From positions 1 through 29,386 of the forward strand of contig CALUSZ010000140.1 in NCBI GenBank assembly GCA_944323495.1: a stretch of 29,386 bases of DNA, read 5' to 3'. Both the position numbers and the translations under genes were made by a program. Of this stretch, positions 5,481 to 14,672 are shown in pieces (the first letter of the stretch is position 1; every line of letters begins with the position of its first letter). The notes beneath the pieces were generated by a model, which worked only from the letters and a program-made list of their open reading frames with translations, made no database searches and was not told the DNA's origin. The stretch is from Candidatus Gastranaerophilales bacterium. GTDB taxonomy: Bacteria; Cyanobacteriota; Vampirovibrionia; Gastranaerophilales; Gastranaerophilaceae.

Positions 5481-8432
5481 TTATTTAGCGCCTTTTTTTA
5501 AAATAATTCCATTTAATTTACAAAATGAGGTTAGAATAGAAAGTTCATTTTTTATTATTTTTTGCAAATATGGATGGCTTGCAACTATGCTCATATTTTT
5601 AGCCTGCTGGAACATTTTTAGTGACTGCTTTATATAATTACCTCGAAGTGTTGATTTAGGAAGTGCCAGCTCCTGATAATATTTCGCATATAGTATGTAA
5701 TCTTTAACCAGTATTCTTTCAAGATTAAATTGTTTTGCTATAAATATTGATTTTTCAATATAAACTTTAGCGGATTCAAAATCTTGTTTTGACATATAAA
5801 TTTCGCCGATTAAGCGGTTAAATAAGCAAATAAAATAATAATTATTTATATTAGGTCCTTGCGCAATATCTAAAGCTTTAGATGCAATATCTAAAGCAAA
5901 TTGTGTTCCGCTTGTTACAAGCTTTATTTTTGCAATTAGGTACCAGGATAATAGAACGCCTGTTGCAACTTTTTCTTGAGCAAAATATGCAACCTGCTCT
6001 TCTAATATTTCTAAGGCTTTTTTAGTTTCATTTTTATCTCGGAGCATTTTGGCAAGAAGTGTTTTCAATATATTTTTTGTAAAATTATCGTTTACGTTAT
6101 TAGCATATGATACTACATTAAATAATTCAGTATAAAGACTGTCATAGTCCTTGCTCATAAACTTATTTACTATATCTATGAAATTCCAGCGTGAGACTGA
6201 AAATGCATCCATATTATCAAGAGAATATTCTTTTAAAATATCATCGAGAATTTTTTCAGAAGTTTTTAAGTCACCCCTTACTGTATTAGCTAAAGCCAGT
6301 GCTAAATGGGCTTTGCACAATATAAGATTATCTGAAATTTGATTTTTTTCAATAATATCAAATATTAATTTTATAATATCAAACATTCTGCTGTCACCCT
6401 GAAATGTGAGAGCTTCTGCAAATTCGAAATATATCTCCAGCCATGTGCTGTATAAATCTCGTATTGATATTACCTGTGTATTTTTACCTTTAGTAAGGTA
6501 TTTTTCAAAAACAGGCATAATTTCAGTATCGATAAGGTTTATAGCCTGACCGTAATTACCTAATTTTACTAACGGATTGACTTGCCTTGATTTTACCAGT
6601 GTACGTTCAAGTTCCATATCTTCGGGGATTTTATTTAATACGCTGTCTGCACACTCGATTGCTCCCCAGAAATTACCGCTTTTCATAGAAGAAGATGCCA
6701 GATAGCCTAATAGCTCAATATGTTCATATTCTTCGTTGTCATCTAACATCATTACTGCATGCTGAAGGTAATCAAAAGCGGTTTTATGGTCTATAGGTTC
6801 AAGCAGTTTACCGACACGTGTATAGATATTCTTTTTTATCTTTTGGTAATATTGTCCGTTCTTGTTTTCAATAAGCTTTAAAGCCTGTTTTTGAGATATT
6901 ATGTAAAGTCCTATATCGCCAATATAAGCGGCTTGTTTCATAAGAAGAGTCCAGACTTCAAAAGCCTGTTCATCATTTTTTAATTTTTGTACAACGTATC
7001 CTAACAAAGCGATAGATGATTGTTTGTATATACTTAAGGTTTCATATAATATATTTAAAATTTCTTCAAAGCTGTCATCATTTTTTACAATAGAGACAAT
7101 TGTTTTCCATATATTATTACTTTTAAATTCAAAGGATAGGTTATTAATTTGATTAATAAATCCGTTTTGTACAAGTGTTTCAATAATCCTTTCAAATTCA
7201 GCAGAAGAGTTATTATCAAAGTGTTCAAGCATTGCCGGATAAAATTTTGACCCTAAAACAGACATTGCTATGAGCATTCTGTGTGAATGAATATCTTCCT
7301 GCTTGAGTATATTTAATCTGGCCTCAATAATGTCTTCAAGTGAATTGTAATGAATATGTTTTAAGCCGTTTCTTAAAGTATCTTTATACAAAAAAACAAG
7401 TTGTTCAACTACAGCAGGGTTTCCGGCTGAAATTTTACCGGCGAACTTTATAAAGTCTTCACTTACATTAATATCTCTATACTGGCAAATTTGTGCTTCT
7501 ATCTGTGTTTGTGTAAAAGGGGCAAGCGTCAGGTCTACGTAATTGTCGGCTGTCAGCTTAGGTGATGTCACACAGCCCAGCCCTGGTTTGATAGTTTTTG
7601 ATATAATAATAAATTTACATCTTTCAAGAATATAATCATCTTTCAGAAGTTCCTGCAAGAAGTCAAAAGACATTCCGTCAATATTTTCAAAACTGTCTAT
7701 AATAAATACTGCTTTAATCTTTTCAACAATTGTTAAAAAGACTTTTTTCATTATCTGAAACATTTTAGCTTTATTAAAATAAATATTTTCGTATTTATCT
7801 AAGTTTTCAGGGTATAGAAAATTTAATAAATCTAAAATTTCATTGTTTGAAAGAGCAGGAAAGTCCTGTTTAAAAAAACGAATAGAGTTTTTCTTTAGCT
7901 GTAATGTATCGGGGCAAAAATTATTCACATTAAAGAACGTAAGTAAAACATCTTGAAAATACCCGAATGGAGATAATTGTGAAACCTGTGTGCAGGTCCC
8001 GAGAAGCCATATAAGCTTAGCATTTTTTAATTCATTGATGGTATATCTAAGTACTAAATTTTTACCCATACCGCTTTCGCCGTTAATGGTAATAATAGTT
8101 GAATCCGCGTCTTTTATTGCATTTAAAAGTCTCGCCTTAACTTTTTGCTGCGAGCTCTTTGCTGCTGTATATTCCGGTTTGGGGGTGAAATTTTTTTTTG
8201 TTTGTATTTCAAACTCAATACCGCATTTCCGACAGATTTTTGTATCCGGAAGATTGGCGGCGCCGCAATTACTGCATATCTTTAATAATACATTATGACA
8301 ATTAGAACACTCTGTTGATGTTATAGGATTAATTGTCCCGCAATTTTTGCAAACCGAAGCTACTTTGGTGTTACAAAATTTGCACTTCAAAGAATTATCT
8401 TCAATTTCTTTTTTACATTTGGGACATTGCAT
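5481..8432 (-). CDS. Zinc-ribbon / STAND-type ATPase / TPR-like signalling protein
   Basis: A 983-residue multidomain protein. Residues 1-70 contain six CxxC pairs (3/6, 17/20, 28/31, 42/45, 53/56, 67/70), enough for three zinc ribbons. An AAA/STAND NTPase follows: Walker A GESGMGKN (118-125), Walker B AVFIID (241-246), and a sensor-like strand CKFIIIS (about 272-278). From about residue 480 to 960 it is an alpha-helical solenoid with TPR-like helix pairs (e.g. SAKVYIEKSIFIAKQFNLER). This is the architecture of MalT and guanylate-cyclase-linked STAND ATPases, with zinc ribbons in place of a cyclase. The P-loop has Asn at position 125 where Ser or Thr normally binds magnesium. AGAGG precedes the start. 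It is the last gene of a three-gene operon, 16 bases after the acidic protein. Its partner or ligand is unknown. Confidence 0.8.
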   Translation of the reverse strand: MQCPKCKKEIEDNSLKCKFCNTKVASVCKNCGTINPITSTECSNCHNVLLKICSNCGAANLPDTKICRKCGIEFEIQTKKNFTPKPEYTAAKSSQQKVKARLLNAIKDADSTIITINGESGMGKNLVLRYTINELKNAKLIWLLGTCTQVSQLSPFGYFQDVLLTFFNVNNFCPDTLQLKKNSIRFFKQDFPALSNNEILDLLNFLYPENLDKYENIYFNKAKMFQIMKKVFLTIVEKIKAVFIIDSFENIDGMSFDFLQELLKDDYILERCKFIIISKTIKPGLGCVTSPKLTADNYVDLTLAPFTQTQIEAQICQYRDINVSEDFIKFAGKISAGNPAVVEQLVFLYKDTLRNGLKHIHYNSLEDIIEARLNILKQEDIHSHRMLIAMSVLGSKFYPAMLEHFDNNSSAEFERIIETLVQNGFINQINNLSFEFKSNNIWKTIVSIVKNDDSFEEILNILYETLSIYKQSSIALLGYVVQKLKNDEQAFEVWTLLMKQAAYIGDIGLYIISQKQALKLIENKNGQYYQKIKKNIYTRVGKLLEPIDHKTAFDYLQHAVMMLDDNEEYEHIELLGYLASSSMKSGNFWGAIECADSVLNKIPEDMELERTLVKSRQVNPLVKLGNYGQAINLIDTEIMPVFEKYLTKGKNTQVISIRDLYSTWLEIYFEFAEALTFQGDSRMFDIIKLIFDIIEKNQISDNLILCKAHLALALANTVRGDLKTSEKILDDILKEYSLDNMDAFSVSRWNFIDIVNKFMSKDYDSLYTELFNVVSYANNVNDNFTKNILKTLLAKMLRDKNETKKALEILEEQVAYFAQEKVATGVLLSWYLIAKIKLVTSGTQFALDIASKALDIAQGPNINNYYFICLFNRLIGEIYMSKQDFESAKVYIEKSIFIAKQFNLERILVKDYILYAKYYQELALPKSTLRGNYIKQSLKMFQQAKNMSIVASHPYLQKIIKNELSILTSFCKLNGIILKKGAK

Positions 8433-8448
8433 AAGACCTCTGTCCTTA

Positions 8449-10020
8449 TTATACTACAGCAATTATTTCACTCAAGGCTTCTAATACATTGCTTTCACTC
8501 ATCTCTAACTGAAGAGCTATTTCCTGTATTGATAAATTTTCTTTGTATTTCAATTCATATACCTTAAGGATATTTAATTCAGATCTTTTGTTGTTAAGAT
8601 CAACCAAATCCTTAGAAATACCTTCGATATCAATATCCTCATTATCTATTTCAGGATTATAGCTAAATGCGGAATAATCAGCTGTTGATGCCGTATTAGA
8701 GTTTTGCGGAATAACATCGTCAGACGTTTCTTCAAAAATTTCTTCAAGCGGTTCAGCTTCTTCCAAATTATCTTCAAGAGGAGAAATTGCATCATCGTCA
8801 AAGTTAAATGTAATATCTTCATCAGCATTAGGTAATTCTTCAGTAAGATCATCTTCAACATTATACTCAAGGTTGAGTTCATCTTGTTCATTTGTAATTT
8901 CAAACGTTTCTACTGTTTCATCGTTCGGAAGCATTAAATCATCTTCGAAAGACATATCATCATCAATATCTATTTGTTCCGAAGTCTCTTCTTGCTGCTC
9001 ATTGCCGTTATTATCTTGGACAATATCAAGAGTTTCGATATCGTCTATTGTATCAGCCATGTTTGTGTCTTCATCAAGTATGTCATTCGGAGCATTTTCA
9101 TCCGTAATGTCTAAAGCTTCAACTATTTCTAAATTATCCTGAACAAAAGAGTTTTCATCATCTTGTACCGTTAAATTCTCTTCTGACTCGGTAATCTCTT
9201 CCGGAAAGACATCAGAATTATCATTATCATCATTTGTATCTAAAGTTTCAATAATCTCCAAATCATTCTGGCTAAGAGAGCTTTCTTCTTCTTCAATGTT
9301 TGAATTATCTTCAATAATACTATCAGTATTATTACTGTCGTCGTTAGTGTCTAATGTTTCAATTATTTCCGAATCATCCTGAACAAAAGAGCTTTCATCT
9401 TCTTGTACTTCTTGCGCAATTAAATTATCTTCTGTGCTGTTATCCTCTTCCGTAATACTGTCAGTATCATCACTATTGTCATCTGTGTCGAGTGTTTCAA
9501 CTATCTCTAAATTATTTTGTACAAAAGAGTTTTCGTCTTCTTGTATAATAAAATCATTAGCCAGATTTATCTCCTCTTCAGGAATGGATTCATTCAGAGT
9601 CGCACTATCATCTGCGAAATCTATAGTTTCAAATATCTCCGGCTCTTCCTGAATAGACATATTTTCTTCTACAGATCCTGCCGCAAGAGGTTCCTGCAGG
9701 TCTGCAGTCACCTTTTTTTCAGAGCTGTGTGCACTGTTAATCATTTTATCTATAAGCACTGTATTAACATCATCTCGATTTCTGCCGGATAAATTTTGTT
9801 TATAATTTAGTTTCTTAGGTACTGTAATTATTGAAGTTGATATTACTTTTTCAAGATAAGCTTGTATTACGCTTTCATTATTAATTGAGTTTATAATAAC
9901 TTCAGAGTGAGAATAAACATCATCTATAATATCCTCAAGTATCGCTTCGTACCCCGGAAATTTTTTATGCTGTCTTACGAGATTTTCAATAACGCTATAA
10001 TATTTATTAGTCTTTTCCAT
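8449..10020 (-). CDS. Acidic repeat protein with C-terminal sigma-region-4-like HTH
   Basis: A 523-residue protein of three parts. Residues 1-100 are a helical domain without recognised family. Residues 125-465 are extremely acidic and low in complexity, with four copies of a motif like ENSFVQNNLEIVETLD at 163-178, 209-224, 246-261 and 289-304. Residues about 475-520 form a helix-turn-helix (LSIQEIALQLEMSESNVLEA) like region 4 of sigma-70 factors or LuxR-type HTHs. There is no signal peptide or membrane segment. It is the middle gene of the operon, 22 bases after the DUF1822-like gene and 16 before the ATPase, with GAGAG before the ATG. I infer a DNA- or polymerase-binding adaptor; the acidic tract may bind a partner or mimic DNA. 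No characterised homologue is known to me. Confidence 0.72.
   Translation of the reverse strand: MEKTNKYYSVIENLVRQHKKFPGYEAILEDIIDDVYSHSEVIINSINNESVIQAYLEKVISTSIITVPKKLNYKQNLSGRNRDDVNTVLIDKMINSAHSSEKKVTADLQEPLAAGSVEENMSIQEEPEIFETIDFADDSATLNESIPEEEINLANDFIIQEDENSFVQNNLEIVETLDTDDNSDDTDSITEEDNSTEDNLIAQEVQEDESSFVQDDSEIIETLDTNDDSNNTDSIIEDNSNIEEEESSLSQNDLEIIETLDTNDDNDNSDVFPEEITESEENLTVQDDENSFVQDNLEIVEALDITDENAPNDILDEDTNMADTIDDIETLDIVQDNNGNEQQEETSEQIDIDDDMSFEDDLMLPNDETVETFEITNEQDELNLEYNVEDDLTEELPNADEDITFNFDDDAISPLEDNLEEAEPLEEIFEETSDDVIPQNSNTASTADYSAFSYNPEIDNEDIDIEGISKDLVDLNNKRSELNILKVYELKYKENLSIQEIALQLEMSESNVLEALSEIIAVV
9109..9534 (-). repeat. Four degenerate acidic coding repeats
   Basis: Four in-frame copies of an approximately 16-residue core (consensus E-N/S-S-F-V-Q-x-x-x-E-I-V/I-E-T-L-D) lie within the acidic protein. 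They are spaced 46, 37 and 43 residues apart by D/E/N/S-rich linkers. Both spacing and sequence have drifted, so this is an old internal expansion rather than a recent DNA tandem repeat. Confidence 0.8.
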
Positions 10021-10042
10021 AGTGCTCTCTTTATATTTTAAC

Positions 10043-11842
10043 TTATAACCTGATTACTAAAACCGGATTTCCCTGTAGTTTATTAAATGAATTAGTGTTC
10101 ATATTTAAATTCATAGCAAGTGCTTTGTCAACAGTCTGTTTTATAAGCTGGTCAACAGTTTCTTCTCCGCTGGAGGTTGTAATTCCAACTGTTTCAAATT
10201 TTTTGCTGTCATTATTGTATTTAATTTCTACAGCAATTTTATTTGTTAAAGGAGGTTTATTTAACAGTAAAAGTTCCGTTTTTAAATTAAGCTGTATAAT
10301 TTTCCCAAGTTTTACCAAATATCTTTTAGCAGAGGTATTAGATGCATATCCGGCAGGGACTTCCCAGTCGACCTTTAAGTTTGATACAAGTATAGATGCA
10401 TCTAAATTTTGTTCTATCATTGGTATTGATACTGCATTACCCTCATTTTCTGCTGCTTTTGGCTCTGTTGTATTAACTGTTTCAATTGGCATTGCTTCTT
10501 GCTCTGCGGCTACTTCATTATTTTTATTATTTAAATCTGCAGGAGCATTATCGGATATGATATTGGTTTGCGTGTCATCCTCAACAGAACTTTTAGCCAT
10601 AAATTTGCTGTATCCGAAATATCCAGCTCCACCAATTATAGCAAGCAGTGCAATGACTGTTAAGAGCTTTAACGGTCCGCCGTTTCTATTTTTTTGAGCA
10701 GAAATGATATTTTCATCATTGGATTCCTCTTCTTCATTATTAAAGAGTGTTTCTATTTGTTCGGAGTTGTCTTCTATTTTTTGCTCACTGACTTCTGGCT
10801 GTGAAGTTTCCTGTTCCTGTTCTTCCTCTCCATCTTCTCCTTCATGCAGCAATTCTTCATAAGTATCTTCGATTGTTTCTATACTAGGCGTTGCTGTTGT
10901 TGAAAAATCAAAAGAATTTTCTAGTGTTGTATCTTCCTCAGTCTCTTCATTAGCGTTTGAAACATTTTCATCATTATTAAGAATTTCTAACTCTTTATCT
11001 TGCTCATTGCTTACGTCTGGTTCATCTAAAATATTTTCAAAGCTTAGTTCGTCTTCGCTGTTATCAACGAGAGCTTCACTAAGATCATCAGTATCCTCAA
11101 TTAAATCCAGATGATTAACGTTTTCAGATGGTAAATCTATGTTGAATTCAAAAGAATCAGCCTCTTTTTCATCATGCCCTAAGTTTTCTTCCTGGGGAGT
11201 TGAAATGAATTGAAAAATATATTTAGCTTTTGCGGCTTTTGCAAGTTTTGTACGCCCGTCGGCTGAAGCTATTAACTTGCTATAGAAACTGTTTTTATCG
11301 TCTAATTTGTTATCAAGATATGCAAAAATTTCTTTTTCTTCAACATTATATAAATCTTCAACATTAATCAATCGTGATTCAATGTCATAGAACGATATTA
11401 AAGAATTTTCATCAATTATATAAGAGTTGTCATGCTGATTAGATTTATCAATACTTTCCGGAAGAGCAAAACCAACAACTTCCGCCCCGGATAAATCGGA
11501 GGATATTTTAATAAACATATAAGCTACCGGAAGACGATTATTATCAAAATGTTCTTTTGGTACGTTTAAATTCTTATCATCAAAGAATAATCTGACATCT
11601 ATATAAGAATTGTTTATATATATGTCAGAAATATCAATATCTTCCAGCACAATGCCAATATTATGAAGGCCTGTTATAGTATCAACCTTATATAGTTCAG
11701 TATCAAAAAATTTTGATGCAATATTAGCAGCTACTGCATTTGCAACTGCCCTGTTTCTTGTATCTGTATTCTCTATAATTTTGCATATGTCACGAGCAAG
11801 CTCTAAATCTCTATCTTCTATTAAAAAATTATCAGTATTCAC
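10043..11842 (-). CDS. DUF1822-like membrane protein with TonB-C-like C-terminal domain
   Basis: A 599-residue protein. Residues 1-215 form a folded domain with features I associate with the cyanobacterial DUF1822 family (IYINNSYIDVRLFF, LPVAYMFIKISSDLSGAEVV, GFALPES). Residues 220-385 are an acidic linker. One transmembrane helix (LLTVIALLAIIGGAGYFGYS) lies at 393-412, preceded by NRNGG. After a second linker, residues about 475-599 resemble a TonB/TolA C-terminal domain (YLVKLGKIIQLNLKTELLLL, then SSGEETVDQLIKQTV). The predicted topology is N-terminus in the cytoplasm, C-terminal domain in the periplasm. The start is GTG at 11842, with GGGAGA seven bases upstream. It is the first gene of the operon. 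I infer a membrane sensor or scaffold; the family calls are from memory. Confidence 0.75.
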   Translation of the reverse strand: MNTDNFLIEDRDLELARDICKIIENTDTRNRAVANAVAANIASKFFDTELYKVDTITGLHNIGIVLEDIDISDIYINNSYIDVRLFFDDKNLNVPKEHFDNNRLPVAYMFIKISSDLSGAEVVGFALPESIDKSNQHDNSYIIDENSLISFYDIESRLINVEDLYNVEEKEIFAYLDNKLDDKNSFYSKLIASADGRTKLAKAAKAKYIFQFISTPQEENLGHDEKEADSFEFNIDLPSENVNHLDLIEDTDDLSEALVDNSEDELSFENILDEPDVSNEQDKELEILNNDENVSNANEETEEDTTLENSFDFSTTATPSIETIEDTYEELLHEGEDGEEEQEQETSQPEVSEQKIEDNSEQIETLFNNEEEESNDENIISAQKNRNGGPLKLLTVIALLAIIGGAGYFGYSKFMAKSSVEDDTQTNIISDNAPADLNNKNNEVAAEQEAMPIETVNTTEPKAAENEGNAVSIPMIEQNLDASILVSNLKVDWEVPAGYASNTSAKRYLVKLGKIIQLNLKTELLLLNKPPLTNKIAVEIKYNNDSKKFETVGITTSSGEETVDQLIKQTVDKALAMNLNMNTNSFNKLQGNPVLVIRL

Positions 11843-12016
11843 CTAACACTCTCCCATACTATGCTTAATATACCATATTATTTAAAAAAAATCTACAAGC
11901 TGCATGCTAAATTGACTATTTTATAAATATTATTAAATCAAATAGTGGATATTTAAAAATATTTCGTAAAGTATTTTTTTTATTATCCGTAAATCAATGT
12001 TGAAAGGATTTACTTT

Positions 12017-12688
12017 ATGTTTTCATCAATGATTCAGAATTTATTATCGTCATCAGGCAAATCAGCTGCAATGCAGAGAGCTGTACAAATGAATAACTAT
12101 ATTAATACGTTAAACTCACAGTGGATGCCTGTGGAAAAATCTGCAGAAGCCGTGAATGGTTCAGAGTCAAAGCCTGATATTCAGAGTTTTGACAGTGTTT
12201 TGAAAAATTCTGCAAAGGTTAAATTCGGAGATTTGCTTACTAATCCTGATACACGGGTAAATGCAAATATATATACAGCACAAGCCTCAACTTCTTCAGA
12301 AAAGATAACTACAAGAGAGCAGATAAAAAATATAATATCAAGGGCTGCTAAGAAGCATGGTGTTGATGAGAATTTGGTAAATGCTCTAATAAAACAAGAA
12401 TCAGGTTTTAATCCTAATGCAAAGTCACGTGTAGGTGCAATGGGGTTAATGCAGTTAATGCCTGCTACTGCAAAGGGTTTAGGCGTTACTAATCCTATGG
12501 ATCCTGAGCAGAATGTTGAGGGAGGGGTTAAATATTTAAAATCTATGTTAAACAGGTATAACGGTAATATTATTTTAGCGCTTGCAGCTTATAATGCCGG
12601 TCCTGGTGCTGTCGATAAATATGACGGTGTTCCCCCTTATAAAGAAACTCAAAACTACGTACGCTCAATTTTGGCATCTTATCTCTAA
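12017..12688 (+). CDS. Lytic transglycosylase (SLT domain)
   Basis: A 223-residue protein whose C-terminal 120 residues are a goose-lysozyme-like SLT domain that cleaves the MurNAc-GlcNAc bond of peptidoglycan, forming 1,6-anhydro ends. The catalytic Glu is E128 (IKQESGFNP). Family motifs GLMQLMP (143-149) and AYNAGPGAV (191-199) are intact. The first 100 residues are low in complexity and lack a clear signal peptide, so export may be non-classical, or the protein may belong to an envelope machine. AAAGGA precedes the ATG. It is divergent from the DUF1822-like operon (174-base gap) and its stop overlaps the stop of the 622-residue membrane protein gene. A role in wall remodelling is well supported; the specific machine is not. 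Confidence 0.92.
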   Translation: MFSSMIQNLLSSSGKSAAMQRAVQMNNYINTLNSQWMPVEKSAEAVNGSESKPDIQSFDSVLKNSAKVKFGDLLTNPDTRVNANIYTAQASTSSEKITTREQIKNIISRAAKKHGVDENLVNALIKQESGFNPNAKSRVGAMGLMQLMPATAKGLGVTNPMDPEQNVEGGVKYLKSMLNRYNGNIILALAAYNAGPGAVDKYDGVPPYKETQNYVRSILASYL

Positions 12689-14553
12689 GCATTAATTTTT
12701 TTTAATGCACGTTCTTTGTCTTCATTTTCATGAATTCGCCGTGTATTTTTATATGTTAACCTTGGTATAAACCAGCCAAGTATATATGGCGAGATAAAGA
12801 ATGTGGTAAGTAGTCCGGGGATTGAATTTAAACCGCGTGCAAATGATGTGATTTTGCTTTTATTTTTTATGGAGCCTTTCATCATTTTAGAAATTAATTC
12901 ATTTGCGTTTGATTTATCAAATTTTTCAAAGAATGTAATAATCTTTTTGTTTTTGTCTGCTTTCTTTAAGTTTTTTATAGATGATAATTCAAAAGTTGTT
13001 TTATTGAAGATTCCGGAAGAATTTTTTGACTTCGCAAGAATTTTTTGAATATCACCTCCATTTTTATCAATATATTTGCAGAAATTTAACATTTTTTCTT
13101 TAGAATTAACATTATCATAAAGTGCTGTAATTTCGGAATTGGTAAGTACATGTGCTTTACTATATGGATTTAGAAGATCAATTATGGTTTTGAATTTTGA
13201 ACGTGTTCTGTCTTTATTCATTAACACAAAGCCTGTATTCTTTTCATATGCAGTAACAAAAGCTCTTGTTCCCATCGGAACTGCAAATACAACCGCAAGA
13301 CTTGATGTTACATCACGAATAAATATTTCCCATAATTCTGTTAAGTCTTTTTTCCCGTCTTCATTGACCTGTGCACGATTGTATGCCCTTAGTCCTCTTG
13401 GTACAAGAAGTCCAAATATGGAAAGTCCTGCCATTAATGTATTAGTAAAATTATGTCCGTTATATTCAAGCTCGGATGATACAAAATCATTTTTGTTTTT
13501 ATCAATGAGTTTTCCTAATTTTTCAAGCAAGTTTTTATTGCTTTTGCCTTTAAAAGCTATATTATTATCTTCAGTTCTTTTTTCTTTATGCTCTTTCCTT
13601 GCCCCAGGAGCAACATTGCTTCTTGCATAGATTTTAGGTAAAACTGATAGTACCCCTAATGTTGCTGCCATCATTGAAATGTTAGTAATCATTCTTTTGG
13701 CAAGTGATTTATTTTTTATACTTTCTGCCTGTATTTCATTTAATTTATCAAGATGTTTGTTAGCTGTTATTGCATCATCTGTATATTTAATCATTGCATC
13801 GATTGTGTCTTTTGTAGAAAACACTTTCTTGTCATTAAAGATATCAGAGCCGAATTTAACCTTTTGCAGCATATCTAAATCGGTTCCGCTTTCATATTTG
13901 AGGTTATTTATGTGTGTTACAATATTTTCTAAACATTCTTTTTTATATTTTGATTTGCCCCTAAATCTGCTTAATTTTACTCCTGCAGGGATGTTCTCTC
14001 TATTAGCAAGTTGTTTCATTATATAATCTACAGATTCTTTTTTAGTATTTTCTTTGCCAACAGTATCTGCAAGAATTTTTTCAATATTTAGCTTATAAAA
14101 TTCCTGCTTAAATTTATCCGGATTTTTTAGTAAATTTTTATCGAAATTAGTGTTAGCCAGCATTTCTTTTAAGCTGTTTCCAAACCTTTTAATCAATTGG
14201 GTATTAACACTTGTAGACTTCCCAAATTTAGCCGCTAATAACAGTGAAATAGGAGCAACAGCCATCATACAGGGCCCGGTAAGTCCTTCTCTTCCCAAGA
14301 CTTCAAAACCTTCCTGCATATTATACTCTCCGGTTACTTCTTTATCCCGTAAAAATCCGGCAATGGTTCTTGGTACAGTCATTCCTCCGAAATCCTGAAT
14401 AAGAAAAGAAAGCCAAAAGCCCTGATTCTCAATGCCTTGCATAATCGCGCCGCTAGCATGAAGCCCTCCTGCTAGTGATTTAAATGCGGGGCAGGGGGTG
14501 TATTTTGGACATTTGTAGCTGGTATTTTGATTATTATCTACTTTCAAGCACAC
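12685..14553 (-). CDS. Multi-pass membrane protein of unknown function
   Basis: A 622-residue protein with several predicted hydrophobic segments: [18 protein letters not shown] (near residue 93), [19 protein letters not shown] (near 290), [15 protein letters not shown] (near 375), [16 protein letters not shown] (near 415) and [17 protein letters not shown] (near 585). They are separated by basic, helical, soluble regions. The N-terminal part has a conserved-looking block ([12 protein letters not shown], then VLGREGLTG) and a Cys-Pro motif (CPKYTPCP). I associate this type with Gastranaerophilales genomes but know no function. The start is GTG at 14553 with AAAGGA upstream. Its stop overlaps that of the transglycosylase gene, so they converge. 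It is apparently monocistronic. Confidence 0.8.
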   Translation of the reverse strand: MCLKVDNNQNTSYKCPKYTPCPAFKSLAGGLHASGAIMQGIENQGFWLSFLIQDFGGMTVPRTIAGFLRDKEVTGEYNMQEGFEVLGREGLTGPCMMAVAPISLLLAAKFGKSTSVNTQLIKRFGNSLKEMLANTNFDKNLLKNPDKFKQEFYKLNIEKILADTVGKENTKKESVDYIMKQLANRENIPAGVKLSRFRGKSKYKKECLENIVTHINNLKYESGTDLDMLQKVKFGSDIFNDKKVFSTKDTIDAMIKYTDDAITANKHLDKLNEIQAESIKNKSLAKRMITNISMMAATLGVLSVLPKIYARSNVAPGARKEHKEKRTEDNNIAFKGKSNKNLLEKLGKLIDKNKNDFVSSELEYNGHNFTNTLMAGLSIFGLLVPRGLRAYNRAQVNEDGKKDLTELWEIFIRDVTSSLAVVFAVPMGTRAFVTAYEKNTGFVLMNKDRTRSKFKTIIDLLNPYSKAHVLTNSEITALYDNVNSKEKMLNFCKYIDKNGGDIQKILAKSKNSSGIFNKTTFELSSIKNLKKADKNKKIITFFEKFDKSNANELISKMMKGSIKNKSKITSFARGLNSIPGLLTTFFISPYILGWFIPRLTYKNTRRIHENEDKERALKKINA

Positions 14554-14601
14554 TATCCTTTATTACGCTATATATATTCTATAAAGTATTGGGAAGTAAA
14601 A

Positions 14602-14653
14602 TTTTTGACTTTTTGTAACAATTTTTATTAGATTTGTTACAAAAAGTCAAAAA
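14602..14653. repeat. Perfect 20-bp inverted repeat
   Basis: Arms 14602-14621 and 14634-14653 are perfectly complementary around a 12-base loop (TTTTTATTAGAT). Each arm contains TTGACT reading inward, giving -35-like elements on both strands (TTGACT-N17-TTAGAT on plus, TTGACT-N17-TAAAAA on minus). It lies upstream of the 622-residue membrane protein gene and could be an operator, a face-to-face promoter pair or a small mobile hairpin. Confidence 0.6.
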
Positions 14654-14672
14654 AAAGAGTCTCATCGACTCT
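14649..14672 (-). terminator. Minus-strand terminator, probably for spmA-spmB
   Basis: On the minus strand AGAGTC-GATGA-GACTCT is followed by eight T. Nothing on the minus strand between here and spmB (ends 15173) looks coding, so it probably ends the spmAB transcript after about 500 bases antisense to the zinc-ribbon gene. It could instead end an unrecognised small RNA. Confidence 0.6.

Noticed and set aside
9109..9534. CRISPR-like or DNA-level tandem repeat
   Set aside because: The units are coding, in frame, unequal in spacing and diverged at DNA level; there are no spacers.
8873..9792. Ser-rich open frames on the plus strand opposite the acidic repeat protein
   Set aside because: They are mirror frames of D/E/S/N-rich codons on the minus strand and have no ribosome binding sites or independent features.
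12689..12708. GCATTAA/TTAATGC hairpin at the transglycosylase stop, considered as a terminator
   Set aside because: The T-run is in the loop and neither strand has a T-tract after the stem; it lies within the 3' coding end of the 622-residue protein gene.
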